DNA from: Pegoplata infirma
Lineage: Eukaryota > Arthropoda > Insecta > Diptera > Anthomyiidae
Assembly: GCA_963921195.1 (NCBI GenBank)
Contig: OY992537.1
Coordinates: 145,028,275 to 145,092,274 of the forward strand
Direction: 5' to 3'
DNA length: 64,000 nt
Each line of letters opens with the position of its first letter. Within the stretch, counting starts at the first letter, position 1. The translations under genes were made by a program, and so were the position numbers. Shown piece by piece: positions 47,500 to 58,366 of this stretch. A model generated the notes under the pieces. That model did no database searches and was not told the origin of the DNA. It saw nothing but the letters and a program-made list of their open reading frames with translations.

Positions 47500-48549
47500 T
47501 TGTCGACCTACTACTCGAAAAAGATCGGCCGCTTTCCATTCATAGACTAGATAACTTCAGTAAAATTTAAACAAAAAAAAAAATGAAATAAATTACGTAA
47601 ACATGTTAAAGATAATTGTTTTTTTATGAAAGGAGACATAAACAAACCCAGCAAAAAAAAATCGAAGTGGTGCAAAAAGAATAAGTGATTCACTACATAC
47701 ATAGTAGCTATATGTGCCGATCTTCATATTCCATAAGAAGTACTTTTATAAGCACTTCCAAAACTGCTAAAAAAATGCCAATAATAACAACTTTCACCAG
47801 TTCTTTCCTCAATGATTTAGAAGTACCATTTTCATATGTGTTTACAAATGCAATTGAAAAGTACAAATTTGTGGCACTTAAGTATTGGATTTGTTTTGTT
47901 GAATATTTTTTTTTTTTATAATTTTATCTGATTTAATAAAAAGTTAAATTTTATAAATGAATTAACTTGATATGCCGCAAAAGCGAATTTGTTATGTAAA
48001 TGATGTTATAAAAAAATACAGTTTCCAGATTTTTGTTAAAATTGCCAAATGACTCAAGAAGTGCTAAAAAGATAACAAAAAAACTGTTAGCCCTTAAAAA
48101 AGACAAGGGTTAAATATAACCAAAAAAGAGCTAAGTTGGTATTGCCGTTTAAAGGTATAAAAACTCTTCTAAGAATATACGATATCTGATTTAAAATGAG
48201 AGAATTACTTTTTTTTATCTCTTCATTTTATTTATTGGATGTTTTTTTTAACTACATGTATAAAAACATTTTTTTTTATAATTTTTGGAGTTGTTTTGTA
48301 AATTATGTACAAAAAAAAACAATAAAAAGTTTCCAGATTATGGTAAAAATCAAATGACTTAAAAAGTGCTTAAAGGGCTAAAAAAGATAACCAAAAAAAG
48401 GTGGTAGCCTTAAAAAAAGGGCTGAATTATAGCCACAAAATGACTAAGTTGGTATCGCTGTTGAAAGGTATAAAAACTCTTCTAAACATTAGGGTATTCA
48501 ATTAATCGAGGTTTTGGTTTAATCGGCTAATCGGGCAAATAATTAAGCG

Positions 48550-49255
48550 CACTTAAAAAAATTATGTTAGTAAAATCAACTGAAAATGTCAGTTAAAATA
48601 ACTACTTTGTAAGTTGTTTTGGGGTCAACTACTTTTTCAGTTAAATCAACTAACAATGTTAGACCGAATTTACATAAGGCAATTTTAATTGCGGCTGATT
48701 TTCTAGTGTATCAGAGAGAGAGGGAAGAATCTTAGATCTCTTTCTGATACACGACAAATTCAGAATTGCCGCAATTAAAATTGCCAATGTAAATACGGTC
48801 TTAGTTATTTTAACTGACAAAAAACAACTGACTTATGTAGTAAAAACTACTTACATTTGTAGTCAAAACAACTAAAATGTAGTAAAAATAAAAAAATCAA
48901 TATATAATTTTTTTTTTTCAAAACATTTTTCAGAAAAAAAAATTGAAGACCAAATTTTTTCCAAGTTTTTTTTTTTTTTAAAAGTTGTGAAAAATAAAAA
49001 TAACGAAATTTTTTTTTTTTGGAAAAAAAACTTTAAAACTTTTCAGAGATAAAATAAATAAAATTAACTACTTTAAATAACTGTTACTACATCACAGTAC
49101 TTTTTTGTTAGTTGTTCAAAAAACGACTTAAAATAACTAACAGAAATAGTTGTTTGATATTTTTCATACAAAAACAACTGACTTTGTAGTTGAAAACAAC
49201 TAACTACTGTAAAATATACAAACAACTAACATGTAGTAACTTACATAATTTTCTG
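48550..49255. mobile_element. M-family MITE M'' (inverted relative to 13042)
   Basis: Starts CACTTAAAAAAATTATG and ends ACATAATTTTCTG with the last four bases changed. Apart from a 139-bp insertion it is collinear with the reverse complement of 13042-13609. Confidence 0.8.
48662..48800. mobile_element. 139-bp PIF/Harbinger-type MITE
   Basis: Inverted ends GACCGAATTTACAT and (complement) GACCGTATTTACAT, followed by GGCAATTTTAATTGCGG on both arms. TSD TTA (48659-48661 and 48801-48803); the empty site is seen in the M copy at 13042. Confidence 0.88.
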
Positions 49256-49750
49256 CGGGGTTGAGATTTAATCGGTTAATAATCGGATAAATTTGAATTA
49301 TTCGGTTAACCGAATAATAAAAATTTTAATTGAATATAAAACTAAGAACTCTATGTACTTTTAAGAATTTTATTAATTTTATTGAAAAAAAATCTTTAGC
49401 CGATATGGCGAAGCTCTATAATGTTAGCCCAAATAAAGATTTTTTGTATGGCACCCTGAAAATTTACCCTAAAATGGATACCCAAATTGATGCCGGGCTT
49501 AGATGCACCTCTAATAGAGTTTCGAATTCGGTACTATTATATATCAACAAGACAAATTGGTTGGTTTTCAAATTTGTTTTCTTTTATTTTTTAGGGCCGA
49601 AATTGCAATAATTTTATCGGTCGATATCTCCGTAATGAAAAAAGATATGAAAAAAGATATCTTAAGGATTGCAAAAGTAATTTGAAGAATAAGTGAAGTA
49701 TTTTTAGATGTGCTGAACTATAGTTCAATTATAATTATATATAATATAAT

Positions 49751-49987
49751 TGAAGGGCTTACTGCAAAAACTTGATAAGCAACATTTAATTTTTTGGTGT
49801 TGTTCGCCATCTACTGATGTTCCAGTAACAGATTTTTGACAGAAGTCTTGCTTAAGCCCTTCGTACAAGTATCTTGAAAATGAAAATTCTGCAAAAGTTA
49901 TATTTTCTACATTATTTCAAAAGTTTTAAGGCAAATACCACCATAAAATGGAATGTTGCTTATCGAGTTTTTACAATAAGCCCTTCA
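49751..49987. mobile_element. 237-bp MITE with TGAAGGGCTTA ends
   Basis: Inverted arms of about 35 bp (GAAGGGCTTACTGCAAAAAC ... AAGCCCTTCA) set in an AATTATA-rich target that hides the TSD. The GATAAGCAACATT phrase is in both arms. Non-coding. Confidence 0.7.
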
Positions 49988-52467
49988 ATTATAATTATAC
50001 ATCATAAAATAATTCTCGGTTTTATAAGGTCCCGAACATTGCGAATATCTGAGTTTATGCAGTACTGTCAATCGAAAATCTAAATATCCCAAATAAGATA
50101 AATCACTTCTAAGGCCAGATTCGGATTAAGCGCATGAAAAACTATTAGAAAAATATATACATCCACATTTAATTAATAATTCCTATTAGCTAAACTAAAT
50201 TATTAAAAACATCGATTTAATCTTAACAATTTCAAGTCTAAATATTACATAATAAATATTATACATTGTTAAAAATATCGTTTTGGTTTTAATTATTATT
50301 AGTGTAAATACTAAAAAAAAAAACTCTTAAAATCAATCCCAAAAAGTCATGAAATATGTACTTATCAAGAAGTGATGAAAAAATCACTTCTAAATCACCA
50401 TATAAAAATTACATAATCACATCCAAAATGCCAAGAAATATATACTTCTAAAGAAGTGATGAAAAAAGCACTTCCAAAAGGTCAAGTTATATTAACATCC
50501 CGATCACTACTTCAGAAGTTGTGATAAAGATGTTAATATATATGTACATACTAAACACTAGTGATATTGTGTGTCACGCCCATATAAAATTCATCAGTGT
50601 TTCAGCTGAAGAAGAAGTACATCTGGTTCATAAGTTGTGGTGAATTTTGTAGTGAATGGTAAGCTCTTTTTTTGCTGGGAATATTTGGAAAATCCATGGC
50701 AGTAAAATTTGCTGAGACCACGTGTTCTTTTATTAGGTTGTAAAATATTTTGCTGTGCCTTTTTTAAAACACTGCCTATAAATATTGCACTAAAAGGTAA
50801 AATGAAAAAAAAAAAAAATGTACGGTACATTATAAATGGGAAATTTTAGGTAATAAAACAATTTGGGTTAAAAAAATTCACAACAGGTAAATTATGTCAA
50901 AATTAAAATAATGATTTAAGAAGTGATATTATTATCATTGCAATTATAATATGTAAAAAGATAAATTTAGTGGTCAAAAAAGATTTTCACAAATTGAAAT
51001 TAAACTTCAAACAACTTAAATTTGTATAAAAAGCGGCATATCTGTTTCGAGTAGTAGTTCGCCAATGCCAAATTTTTGGTAGAAACGAGTTGAAATTTCG
51101 AGGAAGTATTCTTATCGTATATGCGATCATAATTGGTAAAAAATAATGCATGGTTTTTTGAAAATATTTTCATAATTTAACATTTAAATTGGAATAAGGG
51201 CAGATTTTCATACATTATTATGGAAAGCGGCCGATCTTTTTCGAGTAGTAGTTCTCCAATGCCACATTTCTTGTAGAAATGAATTAAAATTTTGAGGAAG
51301 AATTCTCATCATATATACGATCATAATTGGCAAAAAATAACGTTATGTTTTCTTGAAAACATTTTCATAAAGTGACGTCAAAGTTCAAAAGTAGGCTGAT
51401 TTTAATACAGTTGTATGGAAATGGGCCGATCTTTTTCGAGTAGTAGTTCGCCAATGACACATTTTTGGTAAAAATGAGTTGAAATTTTGAGGAAGTATTC
51501 TTATCATATATGCGATCATAATTGACAAAAAATAATTTTATGTTATTTTGAAATTTTTTTTACAAATTGAGATTAAAGTTCAAAGGCGGTCGGATTTTCA
51601 TACATTTGTATAAAAACTCGCCGATCTTTTTCGAGTAGTAGTGTGGCAAAGCCACTACGATAATACCATTAATTTGATAATTATTATTGTTATTCTTTGA
51701 AACCATGCCATTTCAAAAATGTAAAAACTTTAAAAATCGGTATAATAGTTTTTGTTTTACAGGAGTTCAAAGATAAAAAAACTGTGTGTTTTACTACTCA
51801 AAGAACTAAATTCTACTGATTTTCATAAATTAGTATGGAAAGCGTCCGATCTTTTTCGAGTAGTAGATCGCCAATGCCAAATTTTTTGTAGAAATGAGTT
51901 GAAATTTCGAGGAAGTATTCTAATCGTATATGCGATCATAATTGGTAAAAATAATGACAATTTTTTTAAAAATATTCTCATAATTTGATATTAAAGTTTA
52001 AAGGAGGGCGGATTTTCATACATTTGTATGAAAAATCGCCGATCTTTTTCGAGTAGTAGTTTAGCAAAGCCACTACGATAATCCTATTAATTTGATATTT
52101 ATTATGTATATTCTTTGGAAGCATAGCATTCCAAAAATGTAAAAATTTTGAAAATAGCTATAATAGTTTTTGTTTTACAGGAGTTTAAATATAAAAAATG
52201 TGTGTTTTACTACTCGAGCTACTCGAGTAATTGACGAGCTACTCGAGCTGCTCGAGTAGCTCGAGTACTCGACTACTCGTGTAATAGGGAGCTCTGATAT
52301 GTACATTGAATGTCACTGCACTCTTGTTTACGTTGTAAAAAAAATACTAATGTCCTTTTTTTGGAAATTCCAAAATTTTAATCAAGCAGACGTTACAAAA
52401 TTTTATGCCACAACACCAGAATCCAGAAAAAAATTTTTATTGTTTTATTAGAGGCACAGTCATATTA

Positions 52468-52965
52468 GGTCTGTTCCACAACGTTACCGCGGGTGCCCGC
52501 GGGTACCCAAACCAGCCCGAAAAGCGTTCCCGTACGCAAAAATTGGGTAAATGAGAGAGTTTTTGAGAGAATAAATTACTTTCTCATTTTACCGAACTTA
52601 CCCGCACTTTTTTTTCGGGTAAATTGGTAACAGTCAGATGTTGAAAAAACAGCTGATTTTTTTTGTGAAGCTAAATTGGAAATTTAAATATAATAAAGAA
52701 CTTAACCAAGGAAATGTGTTATTTCAATACAAAAAAATATATTTTGTTATTAAAATAAACTTTTACAATTTGTTTTCTTGTTTAAAGTACTTTTTCTTAC
52801 AAAAATGTTTCAGCGTTATTGGTTTGTTTACATTTTCTATTATTTTGGGCTTGAAATGTGGTTTTTAGCGTTCCCGTACTTTTGTGCATTTTTGTGGTAT
52901 CGTGAGAGGTTTTTTGATTTTCTCTCATTTTACCGAACTTTACCCGGAAAGTTCTGGAACACACC
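52468..52965. mobile_element. Element W, GGTCTGTTCCA ends
   Basis: Ends GGTCTGTTCCA and (complement) GGTGTGTTCCA; TATTA on both sides (52463-52467 and 52966-52970). Copy D (61010-61020) gives the empty site. The phrase TCTCATTTTACCGAACTT is present near both ends in direct orientation. The superfamily is uncertain because the 5-bp duplication could be read as a shorter one. Confidence 0.72.
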
Positions 52966-54270
52966 TATTATATAAGAATTTAAGAACGCATAATGTGCAG
53001 TTCACACTTGCTATTTTTGAGAGTTTAAGGGCTACTTGTTTAAAAAATTATTTTTTCTGTATCCATTACGTTTTTATTCTGTTAAGCCGCCCAGAGACAC
53101 AATACATGTTGGATGACTTGTTAGTTGACGAAAAAATATTTTCAAAATACACTTATCCGACAAATTTATACACATGTTGGATGACCGCTCATTTTTTTAG
53201 AATTCTTGAAGGAGTAACATGATTTTTTTTTTATTTTTCATCTCTTTTTTATGTTTTTTTAATATATTTAGGTTAAAATTTACTTTTTAACATCATTGCT
53301 TTATACAAAAACATCACTTTGTGAAAAACAATAACAAATAATGAATTAAAACGTCTCTGTTCGTACAACGGTCGGATGACAAGTCAATACACCATCCGAC
53401 ATGTCATCCAACTTTTCATCCGACCATCGAAAAATCAAAACTTTTTGATTTTTCATCCGACCAGCCATCCGACCATCCGACAGCCCCATACACGAGAAAA
53501 ATTACATTGGTCATCCATAACCTGACCAACTGCTTTTGACTGAAAAGCGGGATCGAAAGGTTGAAAAAGCGGGATTTTGACCTAAAAAGCGGGATTTTTT
53601 TAAATAAGTGAAATGCGACTTAAACGAACCCACGAATACCCTACACAATGCATAAAATTCTGGAAATACTTTTAAGGGATTGTAATTTTTTTTTATGTAA
53701 AAAAATGCATAAAAACTTTGACTAGAAAAATTTTATTTTGATTACGTCAGCAAACACAGTCTCTCTAAGGATTTTTTACCAACCTTGGGCTAAAATGTTT
53801 TAGAATCAAAGAAACTGCATATGAAATACTAAAATTAAATTAGAGTCGTAGACTGAATCTGATAACTTTTCTTATCATTTTCTAAGAGAAAGAAAATCTC
53901 ATATATTTTTTATAGAAAAATGTTTCAGAAGTCGAGACTTTGCCTTTACAAAATATTTAGATACATATTTGACTCAGAATGCAAAAATATTTTGAATGAA
54001 AAATTATTTAAAACTTTAAGAATTCTTCTGGAGAAAAAATATTTAAGAATCTTATAATTTTTCTATAGAAAAAAGCCCTTGGCAACTGTGAATTTCCCTA
54101 GAATAAAATATTTCAGAGCCTGACAAAAATTTTTCGGGAAAAAATTTCTAAAATCGAATAATATTTCTACAGGAAAAACGTTTCAGAATCTGATAGTTTT
54201 TTTATGAGAAATATATTTCAGAACTTTAAAATTTTCCCTTCTCAAATACTTATTTTCTATCGAAAAATGT

Positions 54271-54517
54271 CCCTTAAAAAAATCGGTTAGATCTGATTTA
54301 ATCTGTTTGGATATAATAAATATAATTCTATCTGATCAAGTCTTTTTGATCCGATATTTTTCCACAATTTCAGAATCTGATCAGATGCAATTACGGATCA
54401 GATCTACCAGATCTCGAAATTAGAGACAAATTTCGTTTCAAGTAGATCTTATCAGATACAAATGACATCATCAGATTTTTACAAATCAGACCAGATCTGA
54501 TAAATTTTTTCACGGGG
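54271..54517. mobile_element. Small MITE rich in AGATCTGAT
   Basis: Approximate inverted ends CCCTTAAAAAAATC and (complement) CCCCGTGAAAAAATT, with ATCAGATC / AGATCTGAT reiterated throughout. TSD not resolved. Confidence 0.5.
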
Positions 54518-54865
54518 CTATAAAATTTAAGAATTTATTTTTAGAGAAAGGTTTCAGATTTTTTTAGGAAGAATTTTTTAGAAACCGATAATTTTTTAGA
54601 ATCTGAGATTTTTTTTTATGAAAAATGTTTTAGCATCTGAGGATTTTTGTATACAAAAAAGTTCTCAGAATCTGAGAATTATTTCAGAATTGTCTGTGCA
54701 TCAGATTTCTAAGAATGAGACATTTTCTATAATAAAATTTTAAAACTGAAAATTTTTCTCCGATCTGAGAATTAAAGAACTTTTTTATATGAAAAGGGTT
54801 TTAGAATCTAAACAATTCTCAGAAAAAGGTTATTATATCTAGATGAATAATATTTAAGAATCTAA

Positions 54866-55059
54866 CGGCCGTATTCAAAATCAAAAACGAGTGCCTAACA
54901 TCGAGTGTCTATCTTTTTCAGATCAAGTTTTCTACTAGATGAAACTTTTCAATCGATGTTATTATTCTTTCATCTTTATTATAATGATAAAAAGATTGAC
55001 TTTCATCGAGAGTCTAACTTTCCCTGATTGAAATTTGCGAATAAAATAAAATACGGCCG
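54866..55059. mobile_element. 194-bp MITE with CGGCCGTATT ends
   Basis: Inverted ends CGGCCGTATTCA and AATACGGCCG with TAA on both sides (54863-54865 and 55060-55062). Internal ATCGA and AGATGAAA motifs. Consistent with a PIF-type TSD. Confidence 0.72.
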
Positions 55060-55559
55060 TAAGAGTTTTTCTGGAATTAAAATGTCTTAATATCCGAGAA
55101 ATTTTATTAAGGAAACATGTAATAAAGTTTAATACTTTTTTATTGAAAGCTTTTTTCGGAATATTGGAAGTATCACAATAAAAAAATTTTATGTAAAAAT
55201 TTAATTTTAATTTATTTTTGATTTTAATCAGTCCAGTAGGGATCTCTTGTGAACAGGTTTTTTGAGTAAACAAAATTTTTCTTAACATTGTCTTTATACG
55301 GCAAGAAATAGTTAATATGCTCAAAAATATATTTCTCAAAATATTATTAAAATAACCTTAAAATTGTACTTTGCTATTCCAAAACCCAAAAAGCGGGATA
55401 AAGCGGGATGAAGCGGGACTTTTGCCTAAAAAGCGGGATCGGAATTCAAGGCGGGATAAGACATCAAAAAGCGGGATAATCCCGCCAAAAGCGGGATGGT
55501 TGGTCAGGTTAGTCATCCAACAAGTCATCCAATTTGTTTGAAATGTATGGGAGCCTTTA

Positions 55560-56491
55560 CTGGTGTTTTGTTAAACAACTTGTTTAAGGTCGTAAGTGTG
55601 AACCCCATATAAGAAAAAAATTGACCCGTGAAATCGCAATTGGCAAAAGATCTAAAATCGAAAAAGGGGCCCCCTGTATGATAACCTATTTCGATCACCT
55701 TTTTCAAAAAAATATTTATGTATGAAAAGGATGAAGTTCAGTTACATATATTTTGTTACAAATGTTAAGTCTCATCTTTCTGCAATTAAAAATATCTCCC
55801 CCTATGCATCAGCATAGAAATTGTTTCAATCAAAAACGAAAAATTTGCATTTTTTAGATTAGGCTTTTTATTTTTTTATTAATTAATATTAATTTTTTTA
55901 GATTTAATTTATTATCAAATTCCACTAATTGAAACATTTTGAAACTATTTATTTTGAAAATACAAAATAATAAAAAAATAACAAATAAATCCAAATATTA
56001 AAATTGCATAAAAAGTTGAAATACAGGCTTTTCTGGAATAACGGAACATTAATTTTTTTTTACAAGAGTTTTGAGATAAGCCGGTGCTAATTTTACTAAA
56101 TAGGTACCTTTTTCCAAAAAAAAAAAATGAATCTTTGTGGCTTAATTCTGAATGCAAATACTGCTAAAAAATATATTTTTTTTAAAAGGGGTTTTTCAAA
56201 AAAAAAACATCCCTCACGCAAAAATTCGGCTCACTCTCTAGACACTCACTCAGAATTTTTCAACTCACAATCACGTGATTTAAATGAAAATCACTTTTTT
56301 GAGTCACGCAAATCACGGGACCAGCGACCATCTGCAATTCAAATACATAAACAAGAGACTAGTGTCTTTTGATTTGTTTAATCTATAACATCAGTAAATT
56401 TTATTTAAAATGAAGTGTCCACCCTTCAAAAAGTTTCCTTGTAGGTCTGAATCCAAAAAGTTTCAAGGCACTTATTTATTACCTTAATATA
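55560..56491 (-). other. Body sequence of X copy C
   Basis: Matches copy D (61130 onward) and copies A/B in reverse. Includes a GGGGCCCC patch (55660) and one of the direct units with CACGTGATTTAAAT. No gene. Short frames here recur in all X copies and are also broken in them. Confidence 0.7.
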
Positions 56492-57457
56492 CCCAGCAAA
56501 AATAAATCAAGATCTTTTTATAGCATACCGAAGCGCATCCAAAAAGCGCTCTTGAGGATGCAGTAAAAGTAAGGGGGAAAAATTAAAATTTTTTAATGAG
56601 ATTTTTTATATAAAACTCAAAATTTAAAATTATATTTTGATAAAATTTCATGTGCTATCCTTTTGAATATATTTAACACTTCTTAAATAAAAAACCATGA
56701 GTTTTGGATAAAGACACATGATTTCACTGCATCATTATTGCGCATTAATCAGCGCTGCAAAGAGTGCTTCAATCATAACACCTCACATTTTAAATGAAAA
56801 AAAATTGAGTACACCATTTCCACTTTAGTTTCAGAAAATACAAATTATATTACAAAAAATGTCCAATCATATTTTAGAATCTCCAATTATATTTAAAAAT
56901 GTCCCATTATATTTCAAAAATTTCCAATATAATTGAAAATTTTTGAAATGTAATTAAAATTTTGTTGGTTATAAATGGTAATATCTGAAATATAAATGGA
57001 AGTTTCTGAAATATAATTTGAAACTTTCGAAATATAATTGGAAATTTTTTAAGTGTAATTGGATCTCTTAGGCGATATTTCTTCCAAATGCTTGCAGGGA
57101 GTCAACTGATTTTCACAATTAGTCAATTGTATTTAAGATTTTCCAATTGTATTCAAAAATAGTCAATTGTATTTCATATTTTGTAATTTGTATTTCAGAA
57201 ATAGTCAAATGTGCTTCATCTTTATTCTGCTTAAATCAGCTCTTAAAATATACATGAATTCACTGCATTTTTTCAGCGCTCTAAAGAGATGTGATTTCAG
57301 AGCATCTTAAGAGTGCCTTTTCGGTGTATTCAACTAGCGCTCTAAAGTGTGACATCGCCTTAGAGAATCATGCATGAATTCAGCAGGTTTGGTTGCGCTC
57401 CTTGACTCGAGTTTCCTTTCCAAAAGCTGCTGCCAGTTCAGCAAAATTTCTGCTGGG
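56492..57457. mobile_element. Element T with CCCAGCAAAAAT ends
   Basis: Ends CCCAGCAAAAAT and (complement) CCCAGCAGAAATTT; ATA on both sides (56489-56491 and 57458-57460), with the empty site in copy D. The interior repeats CCAATTATATTT / CAATTGTATTT about ten times (56860-57200). Related by terminus to element S. Confidence 0.75.
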
Positions 57458-57460
57458 ATA

Positions 57461-58358
57461 GTCACTTGACTTAAATGAAAATCACTCTATAACCAAATGA
57501 TTTAAATGAAAATCACTCACGCTCACGCGTGAATCACGGGACCACAGACCATATCCAATTCAAATACTTAAACAAAAGGCAAGTGTCTCTTCATTTGATT
57601 CATCTATGTATAACATCTGTAAACTTTGTTAAAAATGATGTGTCCACCCTGAAATAGTTTCCTTGTAGGTCCGATTTCAAAAAGTTTCAAGTCATTTATT
57701 TATTACCCTAATATAGTACTTAATTTAAATGAAAATCACTCTATAATCACGTGATTTAAATAAAAATCGCTCACGCCTGAATCACGTGGTTTTTTGAGTC
57801 ACGCAAATTACGGGACCACAGACCATCTCTAATTCAAATACATAAACAAAAGACAAGTTTCTCTTCATTTGTTTCATCTATAGCATCTGTAAATTTTATT
57901 AAAAATGAAGTGTCCACCCTGAAATAGTTTCCTTGTAGGTCCGATTTCAAAAACTTTCAAGGCATTTATTTATTACCTTATATTCTGAATTTCAAAAAAA
58001 GCGGTTAACATTTACGACCTGTAGAGACTTTTGGCCAAAAAACCTACCATCTCGCCCCAGTGTGCACTGTGGGGGGGACAGAAGGACGACTTACGTTAAA
58101 TTAATTAATATTAACGACAAAACCTTTTGCATACAAATACCAAAACCGATATAAGATAAATACCAATACTTATTAAAAACCGATACCAATTCGAGGCTAA
58201 AACCAATACCAATACCCAATACCTAAATAATTCAAAACCAATACCGATACCTATACCAATTCAACAAAAAATGAATACCAATACCTATACCAATACTAAT
58301 ATAATTTTAAAAACCAATACCAATACCAATACTTTTATCGAATTGGTACCCATCCTTG
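57461..58358 (-). other. Terminal body of X copy C with direct units and motif array
   Basis: Two further body units of about 270 bp, then CCAATACC arrays at 58135-58340 leading to the terminus. The 58070 GGGGGG run is a local variation of a segment conserved in copies A and B. Confidence 0.75.
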
Positions 58359-58366
58359 GTTTGTTT

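Larger units (their letters stand above)
48491..49335. mobile_element. Degraded hAT-like element related to that at 391
   Basis: Starts TAGGGTATTCAATTAATCG and shows the ATTAATCG / CGGTTAA motifs on both flanks. The expected right terminus is decayed (AATTGAATA, then unrelated sequence) and no TSD remains. As in the element at 391, its middle is occupied by a foldback-type MITE. Confidence 0.5.
47647..50679. mobile_element. Element S with CCCAGCAAAAA ends
   Basis: Ends CCCAGCAAAAAAA and TTTTTTTGCTGGG, followed inward by matching CACTACA/GTAGTG. The same terminus bounds element T (56492). No convincing TSD, so the boundaries are tentative. The interior has two diverged direct units (about 47925-48180 and 48260-48485: GTTTCCAGATT ... 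GGTATAAAAACTCTTCTAA), a TAGGG-type insertion and a small MITE. Confidence 0.55.
45355..52296. mobile_element. hAT-like foldback element Y with CTCGAG arrays
   Basis: Ends CAGAGC with TACTCGAG-rich termini; exact 8-bp TSD ATATGTAC (45347-45354 and 52297-52304). The outermost 90 bp on each side are almost pure CTCGAGTAGCTCGAG-type repeats. Long inverted arms follow (about 45445-46420 plus 47500-47560, and 51000-52215), made of units of about 195-225 bp marked by ACTACTACTCGAAAAAGATCGG (here split for length: ACTACTACTCG then AAAAAGATCGG). The centre holds element S and others. No transposase was seen. Confidence 0.85.
53518..55511. mobile_element. hAT-like element U with AAAGCGGGAT arrays
   Basis: Ends TAACCTGACCAAC and complement; exact 8-bp TSD GTCATCCA (53510-53517 and 55512-55519), itself one of V's motif repeats. 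AAAAGCGGGAT repeats lie inside both ends on the same strand (53540-53600 and 55390-55495). The interior (about 53785-55170) is the same degenerate array as in element K. Contains two small MITEs. Confidence 0.84.
53085..55556. mobile_element. Element V with GGATGAC motifs, TTA target
   Basis: Located by comparison with copy D: X sequence breaks at CTGTTA and resumes after TTACTGG, giving TSD TTA (53082-53084 and 55557-55559). Ends AGCCGCCCA and (complement) AGGCTCCCA are imperfect. TCATCCGACC / GGATGAC motifs cluster at 53105-53160 and 53360-53520, and at the right end. Probably PIF/Harbinger-type. Confidence 0.68.
44823..58358 (-). mobile_element. hAT-like element X, copy C, with many nested insertions (13.5 kb)
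   Basis: Termini CAATGATGGGTACCAAT and (complement) CAAGGATGGGTACCAAT, reversed relative to copies A and B; exact 8-bp TSD GTTTGTTT (44815-44822 and 58359-58366). X's own sequence is at about 44823-45354, 52305-52467, 52971-53084, 55560-56491 and 57461-58358. The rest is elements Y, W, V (with U) and T. Copy D supplies the uninterrupted sequence at each nested site. Confidence 0.9.
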
